64,000 nt of DNA, from assembly GCA_018524725.1 (NCBI GenBank), contig JAEUWP010000605.1:1-64000 (forward strand), read 5' to 3'. Within the stretch, counting starts at the first letter, position 1, and every line of letters begins with the position of its first letter. The notes beneath the pieces were generated by a model. That model saw only the letters and a list, made by a program, of their open reading frames with translations, searched no databases and was not told where the DNA came from. Source of the stretch: Podaxis mareebaensis. Its lineage: Eukaryota > Basidiomycota > Agaricomycetes > Agaricales > Agaricaceae. A program made the position numbers and the translations under genes. Shown piece by piece: positions 11,859 to 22,279 of this stretch.

Positions 11859-14472
11859 ATAGGTCTCTTATGTAACTGCAGGTATTGCAGGTATGTCAGA
11901 CTTCATTTCTGGCTCTTACACTGTCTGAGGGTATTTATAATCAGATTCTGCCCTCCCAAAGTTGCATTTGGAGAAGATATCCATCCAACAAAACCTCCAT
12001 ACCCATGTTCACCCAGAGAAAATGTGTACTCCACTCTCAATCAACTCATTCAATCATATCATCCAACTTTACCCACATAATATCCTGATGAATACAACAA
12101 ATGACCCCCACTAAAGGTCTGTAAACATGCATGGAACACCATTTCTGGTCTTGTAATGCCCTCATTCCTCATCTGATTAACATGGTGTCTGAACCACTTC
12201 TTTTGTAGAGCTGTGCAATGCAGAACACTCTCCTGGGTTCTAAAAACCACCACAGTGAGTGGTGTTACTCTAGGGGAAACAATTAATTAACTGTCCCAAA
12301 TGTCACAGCCATTCCCACCTTGAGGTCATATATCTTTGGAGAACTCCTACCCTCATGGACCCTGTAGTTGGTCTTTGAAGAACCCCTGCCATCATGGACC
12401 TTGTAGACCCTCTTCATGAGCAATCTTCTCTGCTCTGGAGGGATATATATGTGAACTACAAGTTAATTTTTTCTTATTCCTTTCACCGTGGAGAAGAATG
12501 CATTCACTGAAGTCACCTCATTCAAAAACAGCTGTCTGATGATTGATTTAGAGGGTGAGATTGTGTGTATCCTGTGCAAAATTTTGCATGTGAGATAATC
12601 CACTCATGGCTGTTGTTACCATTGTCACTAACAAATCCCACTTAGAGCAATGGCTTCACTGCAGAGGCCAAAACTACAGATAGCATGCCCTTCTACATCA
12701 TTCTCAAGTGGATTGATGGTTGGGAGCCATACTCAGAGGTATATCAACACCAATTCAGCATAGATTCTCCAATAATTGTGTAGTTATATGAATTGCCCAG
12801 TGAGTTCATGGTTATTACTGGTAAAGTTTTTGGGCTGGAAGTTGGACTCATGATGTATGATGTCAAGACACTTGGTGAGGATAATCTATGTGAGGGCTCT
12901 ATTCTCTGTAAAGGCTGAGTTACTTACATAATGATTAGCAATGTCTGCACTGAACAATGTTATTGAGTTCTTGAATGAGCATCAGCCTGAGACTCTGCAT
13001 TCACTGAGTCCAATGGAAAACTCAGAGGAGGGCCTGAGCTCCCCTGAACTCTGATGGTGGAACATGTATACTCTTCTTTCCTACCTTTTGTCCTGTACCA
13101 GCATGAGTTTGAATAATCAAACTTCTTGGCCTTTGTACTGGATAGTGTTGAGATCTGATGATTGTGGTTAATGAATATGCCATGCAAATCTCCTTGGAAA
13201 CCATGGTGTACAGGCATGCCATGTTCTGATATTGACTCTTCCACTGTCAAATGACCCTCAGACCATTCACCCACTTTGAGTGCACCAATCCAGTGTTTCC
13301 AGGTCTTGCAAGGCCTATTGTTCTCATACATTTGTCATAGGGGAGGTATATTCACTATGATCTTCTGTCCTGGAGACATGGAATTTCCATACCATGAGTG
13401 TAATTGACCTCTGCAAATGGGCACTGATGTTACAACATGTCTAGCCATTCAAACACCTTCCTCAAAGGTGATTCTAGAATATCATGTCCCACATGCCTTC
13501 TGTGCTGTTGTTGTCAATGATCTTCTATCATCTGGGAGGCTATATATACAACAATGCATGAGATGTGAGGCAACACATTTCTTGCTCCTCTTGCTATGAC
13601 TATCACTTCAATCACTGAGATGTTCAATATCTGCATTTTTGCCAACCACAAGATGATGACAGAATTGGAGAATCATATTGTGCATATGCCATGCACAGTT
13701 GTGAAGGTAAGATCTCAGCTATGTTTTCAAGAGTACTACTGATTCAGGTGCCTAGAGTGATGGCCACATTGCAACAGTCAAGACAATGGACAATATAACA
13801 GTGTACACATTTCTCAGCTGGAGAGACAAAGGAGTGGCACCTGGCACAGTATGTTCATCAACATTATTTTTAATATAAATAGCTGATGTGATTTTTGTAG
13901 CCATATAGTTTACCTAGTGACTGTGTTATCACCATGGGTAGTGTGTTGGGTGCAGGAAGGGAGATGCTGCTGTATGACATCACAGCATTGGAGGATAGAG
14001 ACCCATGTGAGTAGCATAAACATCCTTGATGACTAAAGGGATTGATAAGGAATGTAGCTATGGCACAACTGAATGAGATGGTGTGCTTTCTTAAGAGACA
14101 TTGTCAAGTGACAGACTGCAGCTTGCACTTTTGGAAAAGTCCACTAAGGGGAGCACTTGAGTGATATTGGGTTTACTGGCAGCTTTCAGTGATAGATATT
14201 TTGCTATGTACTATTTCATAACCAAGGAGTGAATGGCTTTGAGATAGACTCCATGAAAGAACTGGGCCATGGGAATACAATGGGATGCAATGGGCATTAT
14301 AAGTTGGTTATAGGGTGGCATTAGGAGTGCAGCTTAGATTGGAAGGCTCATGAGAAAAATATCTATGACTTAAAGTGACTTAGTTTGATTTTTAAGTGAT
14401 GTTAAGGTAAAACTGTGTAAGTTATCTTAAGTTGGAACAAAGTTTGAAAAAGTGTTAGAATTGTGTTAGATG

Positions 14473-15145
14473 GGTTAGGGGGCAGTGTGCAATAAAAGAC
14501 AACAATGAGTACAGTGACTACTGGCACAACAGTGTTGAGGAAAAAAACCTTGACAACTGCCTGTTTTGTCTTATATAGACTCATCAGGCACTCTACATAG
14601 CCTGTTATCTGCTTAGATGGCTACTGGGGTTAGGGGACAGTGCAATAAAAAGACAACAATGAGTACTGAGACTACTGGCACAACAGTATCAAGGGGAAAC
14701 CTTGATGACTGCCTGTTTCATCTTATATAGACTCATCAGGTGCTCTACATAGCTTGTTATCTGCTTAGATAGCCACTGATCACCACTGTCCAATTGGACA
14801 ATGTTCACAATATGAATTGTGCATGGCTAGTCTATCTGACTTTCACCATTGACTGGGATGAGTGATATATGCTATTGATCATAGAGGTTAGGGGGCAGTG
14901 CAATAAAAAGACAACAATGAGTACTGAGACTACTGGCACAATGATGTCAAGGAGAAAACCTTGACAACTGCCTGTTTCATTTTATATAGACTCATCAGGT
15001 GCTCTACATAGCTCATTATCCACTTAGATGGCCACTGATTGCATCCATGTTATTGGATGATGTACATGATATGAATCATGCATAGCTAGTCTATCTGACT
15101 TTTGCCACTGACCAGGATGAGTGTTATATGCTATCAATCATTCTG
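14473..15145. repeat. Three-copy dispersed/tandem repeat unit
   Basis: Three units start with GGTTAGGG at about 14473, 14638 and 14886. Each continues with CAATAAAA(A)GACAACAATGAGTAC, then CTACTGGCACAA, CCTTGA(C/T)(A/G)ACTGCCTGTTT and TATATAGACTCATCAGG. The first unit is shorter (about 165 bp); the other two are about 250 bp and end with GGATGAGTG(A/T)TATATGCTAT. A weaker relative with GGTTAGGGG and TATAGACTCATCAG lies at 15477-15600. Confidence 0.75.
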
Positions 15146-16800
15146 TGGAATGCATTACTTGATGTACATGAGGTTCTACAAAATGCTAAGTTATTCAAAT
15201 ATTTTAAGTGTACACTTACCACCAGTGCTCCACATTTTACAAAGTGCCTGCTGAGTGCCCATCCACAGGGTGCCTACTGACTGACACGTGGGTAGACACT
15301 ATCAGGAGGTGCTGGCATGGGAAAAAGATTCATTAGACTAAGATGAATATCTCTTGAGCAAATATAGGGATTGACTCACTTGGGATATGTGTGGTGGGCC
15401 ACCTATAACCAATTGAAACCTAGCTAATCCCATTGTGTAAGGAGTCACAATGTTTAATAGACTACTGGGGTTAGGAGGTTAGGGGTTTATTAGCAGTGAG
15501 AGTGCTCTCTGATGAACTGCAGGTATAATTCATTGGAATTTCTACCTGTGAATTTCATCTACTTTATAGACTCATCAGACACATTTGCAGTTGTTAACCT
15601 TGTTCTGCTGTGTTCCATCAATAGCAATGGAACATCTGATATTAATTTACCTATCATGTAGGTCTATACCTATGAGGCACAGCACAATACCTACTACCTT
15701 TCAAAACAGATAATGATTGCCTGATTTAGGTGATAGAATTGATCCAGGGTTGATTGATGACATTGTCAATTGGACTGGCTAAAAATAACTGACATAAGAA
15801 ATTCTTACTGGATAATTCATGCCATCATCTGGGCATGTGATGCTACCCATGTAATCAGGTCACATGACCTAGGTGACACTTAGAAAATGACTTACAATTT
15901 GGGATGTGGTCTAAAAATAACAGAGCTATTTCCAGACTCCATGACTCAAAAGCACCAGTTAGGTGCAGTCCCATTAGGGATTTGGGTTTAGAGGTCTGGA
16001 AAAACATATGTTACAAAGGTTAGTATGTCCATCCCTATCCAGGCTAGGAAATGTACTTACTGCTTCCAAAAGGAGTGGAACAATCTCCTACTACCAATTT
16101 GGCTGGCAGGGAGAGTCACAAGTAGATACTACTAGAGACCTATTGGAATACACAGTCAGACTTCAATTGAACTTCCATTGAGAAGGAAAAGCTCCCAAGC
16201 CAGCACCCCAATGCTGACAAGGAGGTTTGTATCCCTTACTAGCCAGTCCATTGTACTTGAATCCCAATTGCTGCATGGGCTCTCACCCAGGGGCCACAAG
16301 TACAGCCAAATATAGCAAGCCATTCCACTTGTACTTGCTCCCAGCTGGACAACTCAAATGCAGACCTGTACTAGAAGTTTTCTATGCTTCCCAACTGTGG
16401 ACTTATGGACATCTGTGAGACCTCAACCTATACCTGGTTCATGTATACTGATTCCTGCTTTGGTACTAGGGTATGCCAAGAGCCTGGCATATGATAAATC
16501 TGTTGGTCTACCTGCCTTCTGCTGGAGGTATTGGGATGCTTTCTGTCAGAAAGGTGTTAGGGGATCCACACCCCCAAGTCTGACTTGGATTCCTACCTGT
16601 CATTAGTGGAGACATGATCTGCCTCAGGTGACAGATCAGCCTGCCTCCCCCTGCAGGTTGATTGAAATGTCCTACTTGACCAGTGAGCTTAGGGGGCTCA
16701 GATCTGGTTGCTAGGCTATTACTTTTCCAACCAATTAAGGCCAAACCATCTAGGTTAGCCTATGATGTTCCAGTTTGGAGACTTCCATAGGCAGAGGCTC

Positions 16801-16814
16801 ATAGGTGTTAGTCC
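16801..16814. repeat. Target-site duplication, left copy, of LINE copy 2
   Basis: ATAGGTGTTAGTCC lies directly left of the first base that matches LINE copy 1. The same 14 bases recur after the A-rich tail at 20989-21002. Perfect direct repeats of this length are the mark of target-primed reverse transcription. Confidence 0.9.
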
Positions 16815-19800
16815 TTTTTCTTCTATTCCCATTCTTTTCTTTAACATCCATCAATCTTCTTCCCTTGTTGAACTTCTATTAAGCAAACCTTTATTTAAGG
16901 ATATCCTCATTCTCTGCATTCAGGAACCTCCTTTTGGCATCATCTGTAACATCCCTTCTACCAAGAACTCTAAAGGAGTTCCATATAAAGGAACACTATA
17001 CAATCCCAATTGGTGCATCTTTTTACCTGATGAAAACCACCCCCACATGGCAACCTTCATCCACCATTCCTGTGACTCTCTTATGCCCATTTCTCATCTG
17101 GACATCATCACTTCTCCTGACTTTCAACTCATCTCTCTCTCCTTTCTGAAGAAGATCTACTTCCTCAACTGCTACTTTGAACCATCTGACAACTCATCTC
17201 TGACTTACTTTGAATCTCATGTTCACCTCCTTCCAAAAAGCTTGGTATGCACTGGAGGTGACTTCAACTCCCACTTGCCTGAATGGGACCCTCTGTTGTC
17301 CATCACTCCACTAGAAGTGACCTTCTGACTGACATCATGAGCACCTTAGGTCTTACACTCTCAACCCCATCTGAGGCTAAGTACACTCATATCCCATATG
17401 ACACTAATAAACACCCATCTGTCATTGACCTTGTCTTCATGATAGATGAACCCTCTCAAAGCCCAGTCCATCAAATTCGTGATGACTGGCAATACACTTT
17501 AGACCATCACCCTCTCCTCACCTCTCTCCCCATCCCCTCTCCTTTCCAACCCTTTATCAAGAAACCCACCATCCTGCAGGATTCTGAAGAAGAAGCTGCA
17601 TTCCTATACTCCATCAGCATCTGACTCCAAGCCATCCCTACCCACTTTGACTCAAGTGACAACATCCATACCTATGCTGACACTATGCCCCACATCATTG
17701 AACAAGAATGGCAAAGAAATGCCAAACTTGTCAAGATCTGCACTAGGTCCAAACCATGGTGGAATCCCAGTTGTTCTATTGCTCTGAAAGCTTTCCAATC
17801 CCACAAATCCAAAGCCAATTGGACCAAATTCCAATGCACCACCTGTCAAGCTAAGCACACTTTCTTTGACAAGAAAATCAAGGACATAGCTGAAGAAGAT
17901 TGTTGTCCATGGGATCTCATGTCTTGGGTCAGCAAACATAACCTCCCCCCCTCCCAATCCATCACTTTCAACAGGAAGAGTTGCAATGAGCTAGATGACC
18001 TCTGGCATGCTCTCAACTCTTCTTACAATTCCACCTCTACCCAGCCTGTTGACTTAAGCACTATTGAGTCCTTTGACACCCACCCAGAACACCCATGGCT
18101 CCCTTTCTCTAATGCCAAACTCTTTGACACTCTCAACCCATGTGCTAATTCCTCTGCTCCTGGACCTGATCATCTCTCCTGGGCACATATCAAGCACCTA
18201 ATGTCTAACAACATCCTATGCAACAATTTCCTCACCTTTGCATCCAAGTGCATTGAGCTCTCTACATGACCACAACATTTCAAGAATTCCACCTCTATCA
18301 TCATCCCTAAACCCAATAAACCTCATTACTCCACACTAAAAATGTTCTGGCCAATAGTCCTGCTCAACACTTTGGGCAAACTCATTGAAAAGATGATCTC
18401 CACCAGGATGCAATTTGAGGCATCCCAGTACAATCTCATCCACCCCCTCCAATTCAGAGGCATTATCCAGTGCTCAACTGAAGATGCCAGTGTCTACATC
18501 ACCCACCTTGTCTGCTCCAGATGGAAATAAAAACTCAAGACCAGCATCATTGCCTTTGATGTCACTCAATTCTTCCCATCTACCAACCATTCCACCCTCA
18601 CCAACACCCTTCATTGTCAAGGTTTCAATTCTCACCTTGTCTCTTTTTTCTCCAGTTACCTTAAAGATTGCTTCACCACTTATTCCTGGAACAATAAACT
18701 TTCCCCCAAATTTCTGGCTTCTGTTGGCATTGGCCAAGGGTCTGCTTTATCACCCATTCTTACTGCCCTTTCTCTCTCCCCTTTTATGTATAAACTCTCC
18801 AATGATCCCTGTTGTAAGATAGTATCCTTTGTCAATGACAGACTTATTCTTGTACAGTCTGATTCCTTTGTAACTAACTGTTATCTTCTTTTGCAGGTTT
18901 ACAAGAACTGCAAAGACTACCTCTACCACCTTGGCTTTGTCCTCAAAAGAGACAAAACTGAGGCCTTCCACTTTTCCAACCAACCCTCTCATGATCCAAA
19001 CCCTCCTATCATCATTGACAACTCCCTCACTATCTGCCCAAAACCTTATCTATGATACCTCAGCTTCTGGTTTGACAGGAGCCTCACTTTCAAGGAACAT
19101 GTCTGGTTCTACTCTACCAAGGTGTTATCCATGGTCCGCTACATGTACATGTTAGGCAACTCCATCCGAGGCCTCTCTCCCTTCCATAAGAGACTGCTGT
19201 ACAGATCTTGCATCATCCCTATCACTATCTATGGCTTTCACTTGTGGTTCAACCAAAATGCCAAATATTGCAGTCTCATCAAGTCACTTCAACACATGCA
19301 GAGACAAGCTGCCCTCTGGATCACTGGTGTGTTCCACACCACTCCCTCAGGAGGAGTTGAGGCTATTGCTGGCCTTATCCCCATCCAACTACATCTATTC
19401 AAACTTGCAAAGCAGTGCTCCCTCTGCTTCCACACCCTCCCCCCCTCCCACCCTCTCAAACTTCTCATCTGTGACATTGACCCCTTAGACATGCACCAAA
19501 CCAAACTGTGCTCCACAGTGCTCAATTTTGTCTCAGATGCCCAACTGGTCACAGACTGGTTCCAGTGTCTCCACCCTAGCACCAAACCTGGCCAGCATCT
19601 TCTAGACTTGTTTAGTGACTGAATCAGATTCTTTGAGTGCCCTGATCCTTCAAAAGAAAGAGCTATGGCACTTCACATTGCCAATGCCTCCCATGCTCGA
19701 GATCTTTCATTCTCCTCCCCTATTTCTATTGTAGTTGCTACAGACAGCTCTGTTCCCACAGACCCCTCCATCTCTGCTACTTCTGCCTTTATTGTCTTTA

Positions 19801-20696
19801 ATTCTTCCAACTCAGACATTCTTTCTTCTTCTATTCACCCTTGCAGTGAGGTTACTTCTTCTGATTCTGAATCTTATGCTCTTCATCTCAGACTATTCTC
19901 TGCCATCTCTCATGCATCCTCTCTCAATAGCTCTTCAATTGTTATCTTTATGGATTCAATCTCTTTAGCTAAACTGCTATTTTCTTATAGGCCTCATAGC
20001 ACACACCCAGACTCCATAGCAGTCGCCCCTCTTCTACACTCCTGGCTCTCTTCCTCTCCTCTTAACCACATCCACTTCTGGTCAATACCTTTGTCTGCCA
20101 ACTGGTCTATCCACCACAAAGCACACACTCTCACCAAGTTGCTCCATCTCCCTAACCCATGTCATCAACCAATCCACACCTCCCTCAGATTTGTTTGCCA
20201 TTATTACACCAAAAAATGCCTTTTGCTTTGGCATCAACATATGAATGATCCTGAATACTGTGGCCACTCATGGCTCCATCTCTTAAACCCTGCTGAACAA
20301 CCCCTCTAACCCAAGTACACCAAGGGCAGCACTTGGCTCAACTCTCCCCTCAGGCATAATGCCCAATTATACACTCACTTCATGCATTGCATCACCAATC
20401 ATGCACCCATTGGCACCTTTCAACAGCACTTCTTCCCTGGGCACCACATCACCTCATGCCCCTGTGGAGAACCCTTAGAGATGTGAGACCATATCCTCAA
20501 TGAGTGCCCCTGCTTCCAATATCCAGTTGGAGCCTGTGACAGCTTTTATTGGATCATCCAATTCCTAGACTGGAACCCCTCAGCATTCTCCTTCACTGAC
20601 CAGATACAAGGACCCTTAACCCAAGAAGAGTTCACCACATGCTGCCTTAACTGCAGAGAGCAACTTATAAGAAATGGAGTCCCAGACATTCACTAA
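16815..20696 (+). pseudogene. Dead LINE ORF2 (copy 2)
   Basis: Read against copy 1, the endonuclease starts in frame, with TGGDFNSHLPEWDP near 17260-17290. A one-base deletion between about 17290 and 17315 then shifts the frame. After that the frame contains stops at 17622, 18267, 18528, 19053, 19620, 20307 and 20484 before the natural TAA at 20694-20696. The reverse transcriptase catalytic FVDDG of copy 1 reads FVNDR here (about 18828-18843), so the first catalytic aspartate is lost. RNase H motifs ATDSS, ESYAL and FMDS and the terminal CPCGEPLEM knuckle are still visible. The TGA at 20484 sits at exactly the same codon as the TGA at 4694 of copy 1. Confidence 0.9.
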
Positions 20697-20988
20697 AGGC
20701 CTCTCTCTTCCTTCCACTTGCCTTGTAGTTAGCTCCCCTGCTCCTACACCTCTTCATTTTCAGATTCCTTTTCTCCCTTTATTTGCATTTCAATAAGTTG
20801 TTCTCCACTCTCTTTTCATCTCACTTACCTCTAGTGTAGCACCATCACTTCTACCCTCTTCTGCTCTTCTCTCAAGTTTCTTCTTTTTTCTTTTCCTTTC
20901 TTGGTTTCAGTATTGGGACTGCTATTGTGCACCCTTTTGTAGTAGCTAGTCTATTGCAATAAATGTCAATTTAAAAATAAAAATAAAA
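16815..20988 (+). mobile_element. LINE copy 2, 5'-truncated and CpG-depleted
   Basis: Homology to copy 1 starts inside the N-terminal part of ORF2 (copy 1 about 1027) and runs to the 3' UTR and an A-rich tail of ATTTAAAAATAAAAATAAAA type. The element is flanked by a perfect 14-bp target-site duplication, so truncation came with insertion and not by later deletion. Only a handful of CG dinucleotides remain in 4.2 kb, while copy 1 has many at the same aligned sites, usually as TG or CA here. The copy is dead: one frameshift, seven in-frame stops and a changed reverse transcriptase active site. Confidence 0.93.
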
Positions 20989-21002
20989 ATAGGTGTTAGT
21001 CC
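20989..21002. repeat. Target-site duplication, right copy, of LINE copy 2
   Basis: ATAGGTGTTAGTCC directly follows the A-rich tail and is identical to 16801-16814. Confidence 0.9.
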
Positions 21003-21640
21003 ACTTACCTTCCATCCCTGGATCAAGAATTGTCTCATTGGTCAGCTCAAGAACATGCTTCTTCCAAGTAGAAGCTAAATCCAACAATTGTCTAGTTCAT
21101 TTTTTACTCACCAGGACTTGTCAGCTAAAGACATCTGACTTATCTAATCTGATGTACTGCCCCACCACACCCAATCTGAACTGGACATGTGGACACCTTT
21201 CAGCACACCACCCCCCAGAAGGAGCCAGGAACTTGGGAGAGGTGGCACTAGACTAGTTTCAGGCCATTGGAAGACCTTAGGGAATTCCATGTCCATTTGG
21301 CTGTAGGTGTGTAGTGCCTGCAACCACCCATGTCTGATATGTTCTCCTAGTAGTTGCACATTCATGTAATCCCATGCCAGATTAAATTCTGATTTTAAGA
21401 CTAAGACAGGGGGTTGTATGACCTTCTCCTCACAGATTCTGTCATCCCACTGCTTTTGGTAGTCTTCGGACTTGTTAGGGATTTAGTCAGCTTGCAGAAC
21501 AATTGGCAGGGCTGTATTTTGCTGCCAGTTATAGTGGTGGTGATACTGTGCATGTTGATAATATGACTGGTGATGTTGGTGAGGTGTTGGGAGGAACCTG
21601 CTCCCAGGCATACCAAGGCAAGACTGGCCTACTCATTTTT
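21003..21640. other. End of the CpG-depleted region, no gene seen
   Basis: This 640-bp stretch continues the CpG-poor composition (one CG near 21467) up to about 21640. Normal CpG density then resumes within a few bases. I see no coding signal in it. Confidence 0.6.
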
Positions 21641-21713
21641 CGATGTACTGTTCCTTTTGCACCCTGAGAAAACCTTCAGGATTCATTCGATGCTGCAAGT
21701 CCTCCTACTAGGT

Positions 21714-22056
21714 TTATAAGGGTTCCATATCGGCCCGTTCGATTTTGACTTCTGGTTCGATTTCGAGTGTTGGTAGCTCGAGGTGGAGTGGTGAAGCTAT
21801 AATCGCCGCTGGTGCTAGTGCTACCGTCAACGCCCAATACGATGCGAATCTTGATTCTGGCTCCTCTAGTCCCCGTATTACATACTCCAGTATCGATTCG
21901 AGCCCTAGTCGTGGTTCCAGCCCTGGAGCGACCATATACACCCCAACCGACTCTCCATCCTCATCACCGCTGGAATGAATAGCAAAACTCGGCAATGGGA
22001 GGAGGTTTACTTTGTATTCGGGTGTATCTGGGTCTGGTGTGAAGACAAGTGTGGAC
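21714..22056 (-). pseudogene. Possible coding remnant, unknown
   Basis: On the minus strand a frame is open from about 22092 (after a TGA) to TAA at 21714-21716. It starts near residues AVLAFNSPIRSTLVF and is acidic, with EDGESVGVYMV and LEIEPEVKIERA. There is no clear ATG or donor/acceptor pair, and an overlapping plus-strand frame (21745-21978, Ser rich) is equally open. It may be the 3' exon of a gene whose front was lost at the edge of the repeat region, or chance. The remaining stretch to 22279 shows nothing I can name. Confidence 0.2.
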
Positions 22057-22279
22057 CTGATAGGAGAGTTGAATGCGAGTACGGCTCAAGCCATCTCTGG
22101 TTGTCGTGCGCCCAGTGTCCCTGGCTTTGACACCCGGGGGTGTGTGGGGGTGCGTTGGGGAAGGGTGGGCGTAGGTAACGGGAGGTGGTGTCTAATTTCA
22201 GGCAGAGGCATATGCAAGACTCAGCGATTTTTACAGTACACTCTTATGTATCTATCACACTAGTTCAATCATGCAATTG

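Larger units (their letters stand above)
5186..16800. other. CpG-depleted, gene-free region of decayed repeats
   Basis: Over about 11.6 kb I can find only a couple of CG dinucleotides (for example near 12486 and 15287), whereas flanking gene regions have one every few tens of bases. TG and CA are abundant. Short open frames exist on both strands but none shows a recognisable domain or a plausible intron chain; the longest (7236-7733) is only a read-through of a 162-bp tandem repeat. The pattern is what long-term cytosine methylation and deamination of silenced transposons would leave. The original identity of most of this DNA is no longer visible to me. Confidence 0.8.

Noticed and set aside
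12960..13331. Minus-strand 123-codon frame as a gene
   Set aside because: It lies in the CpG desert, has no domain, and its length is within what stop-poor decayed DNA allows.
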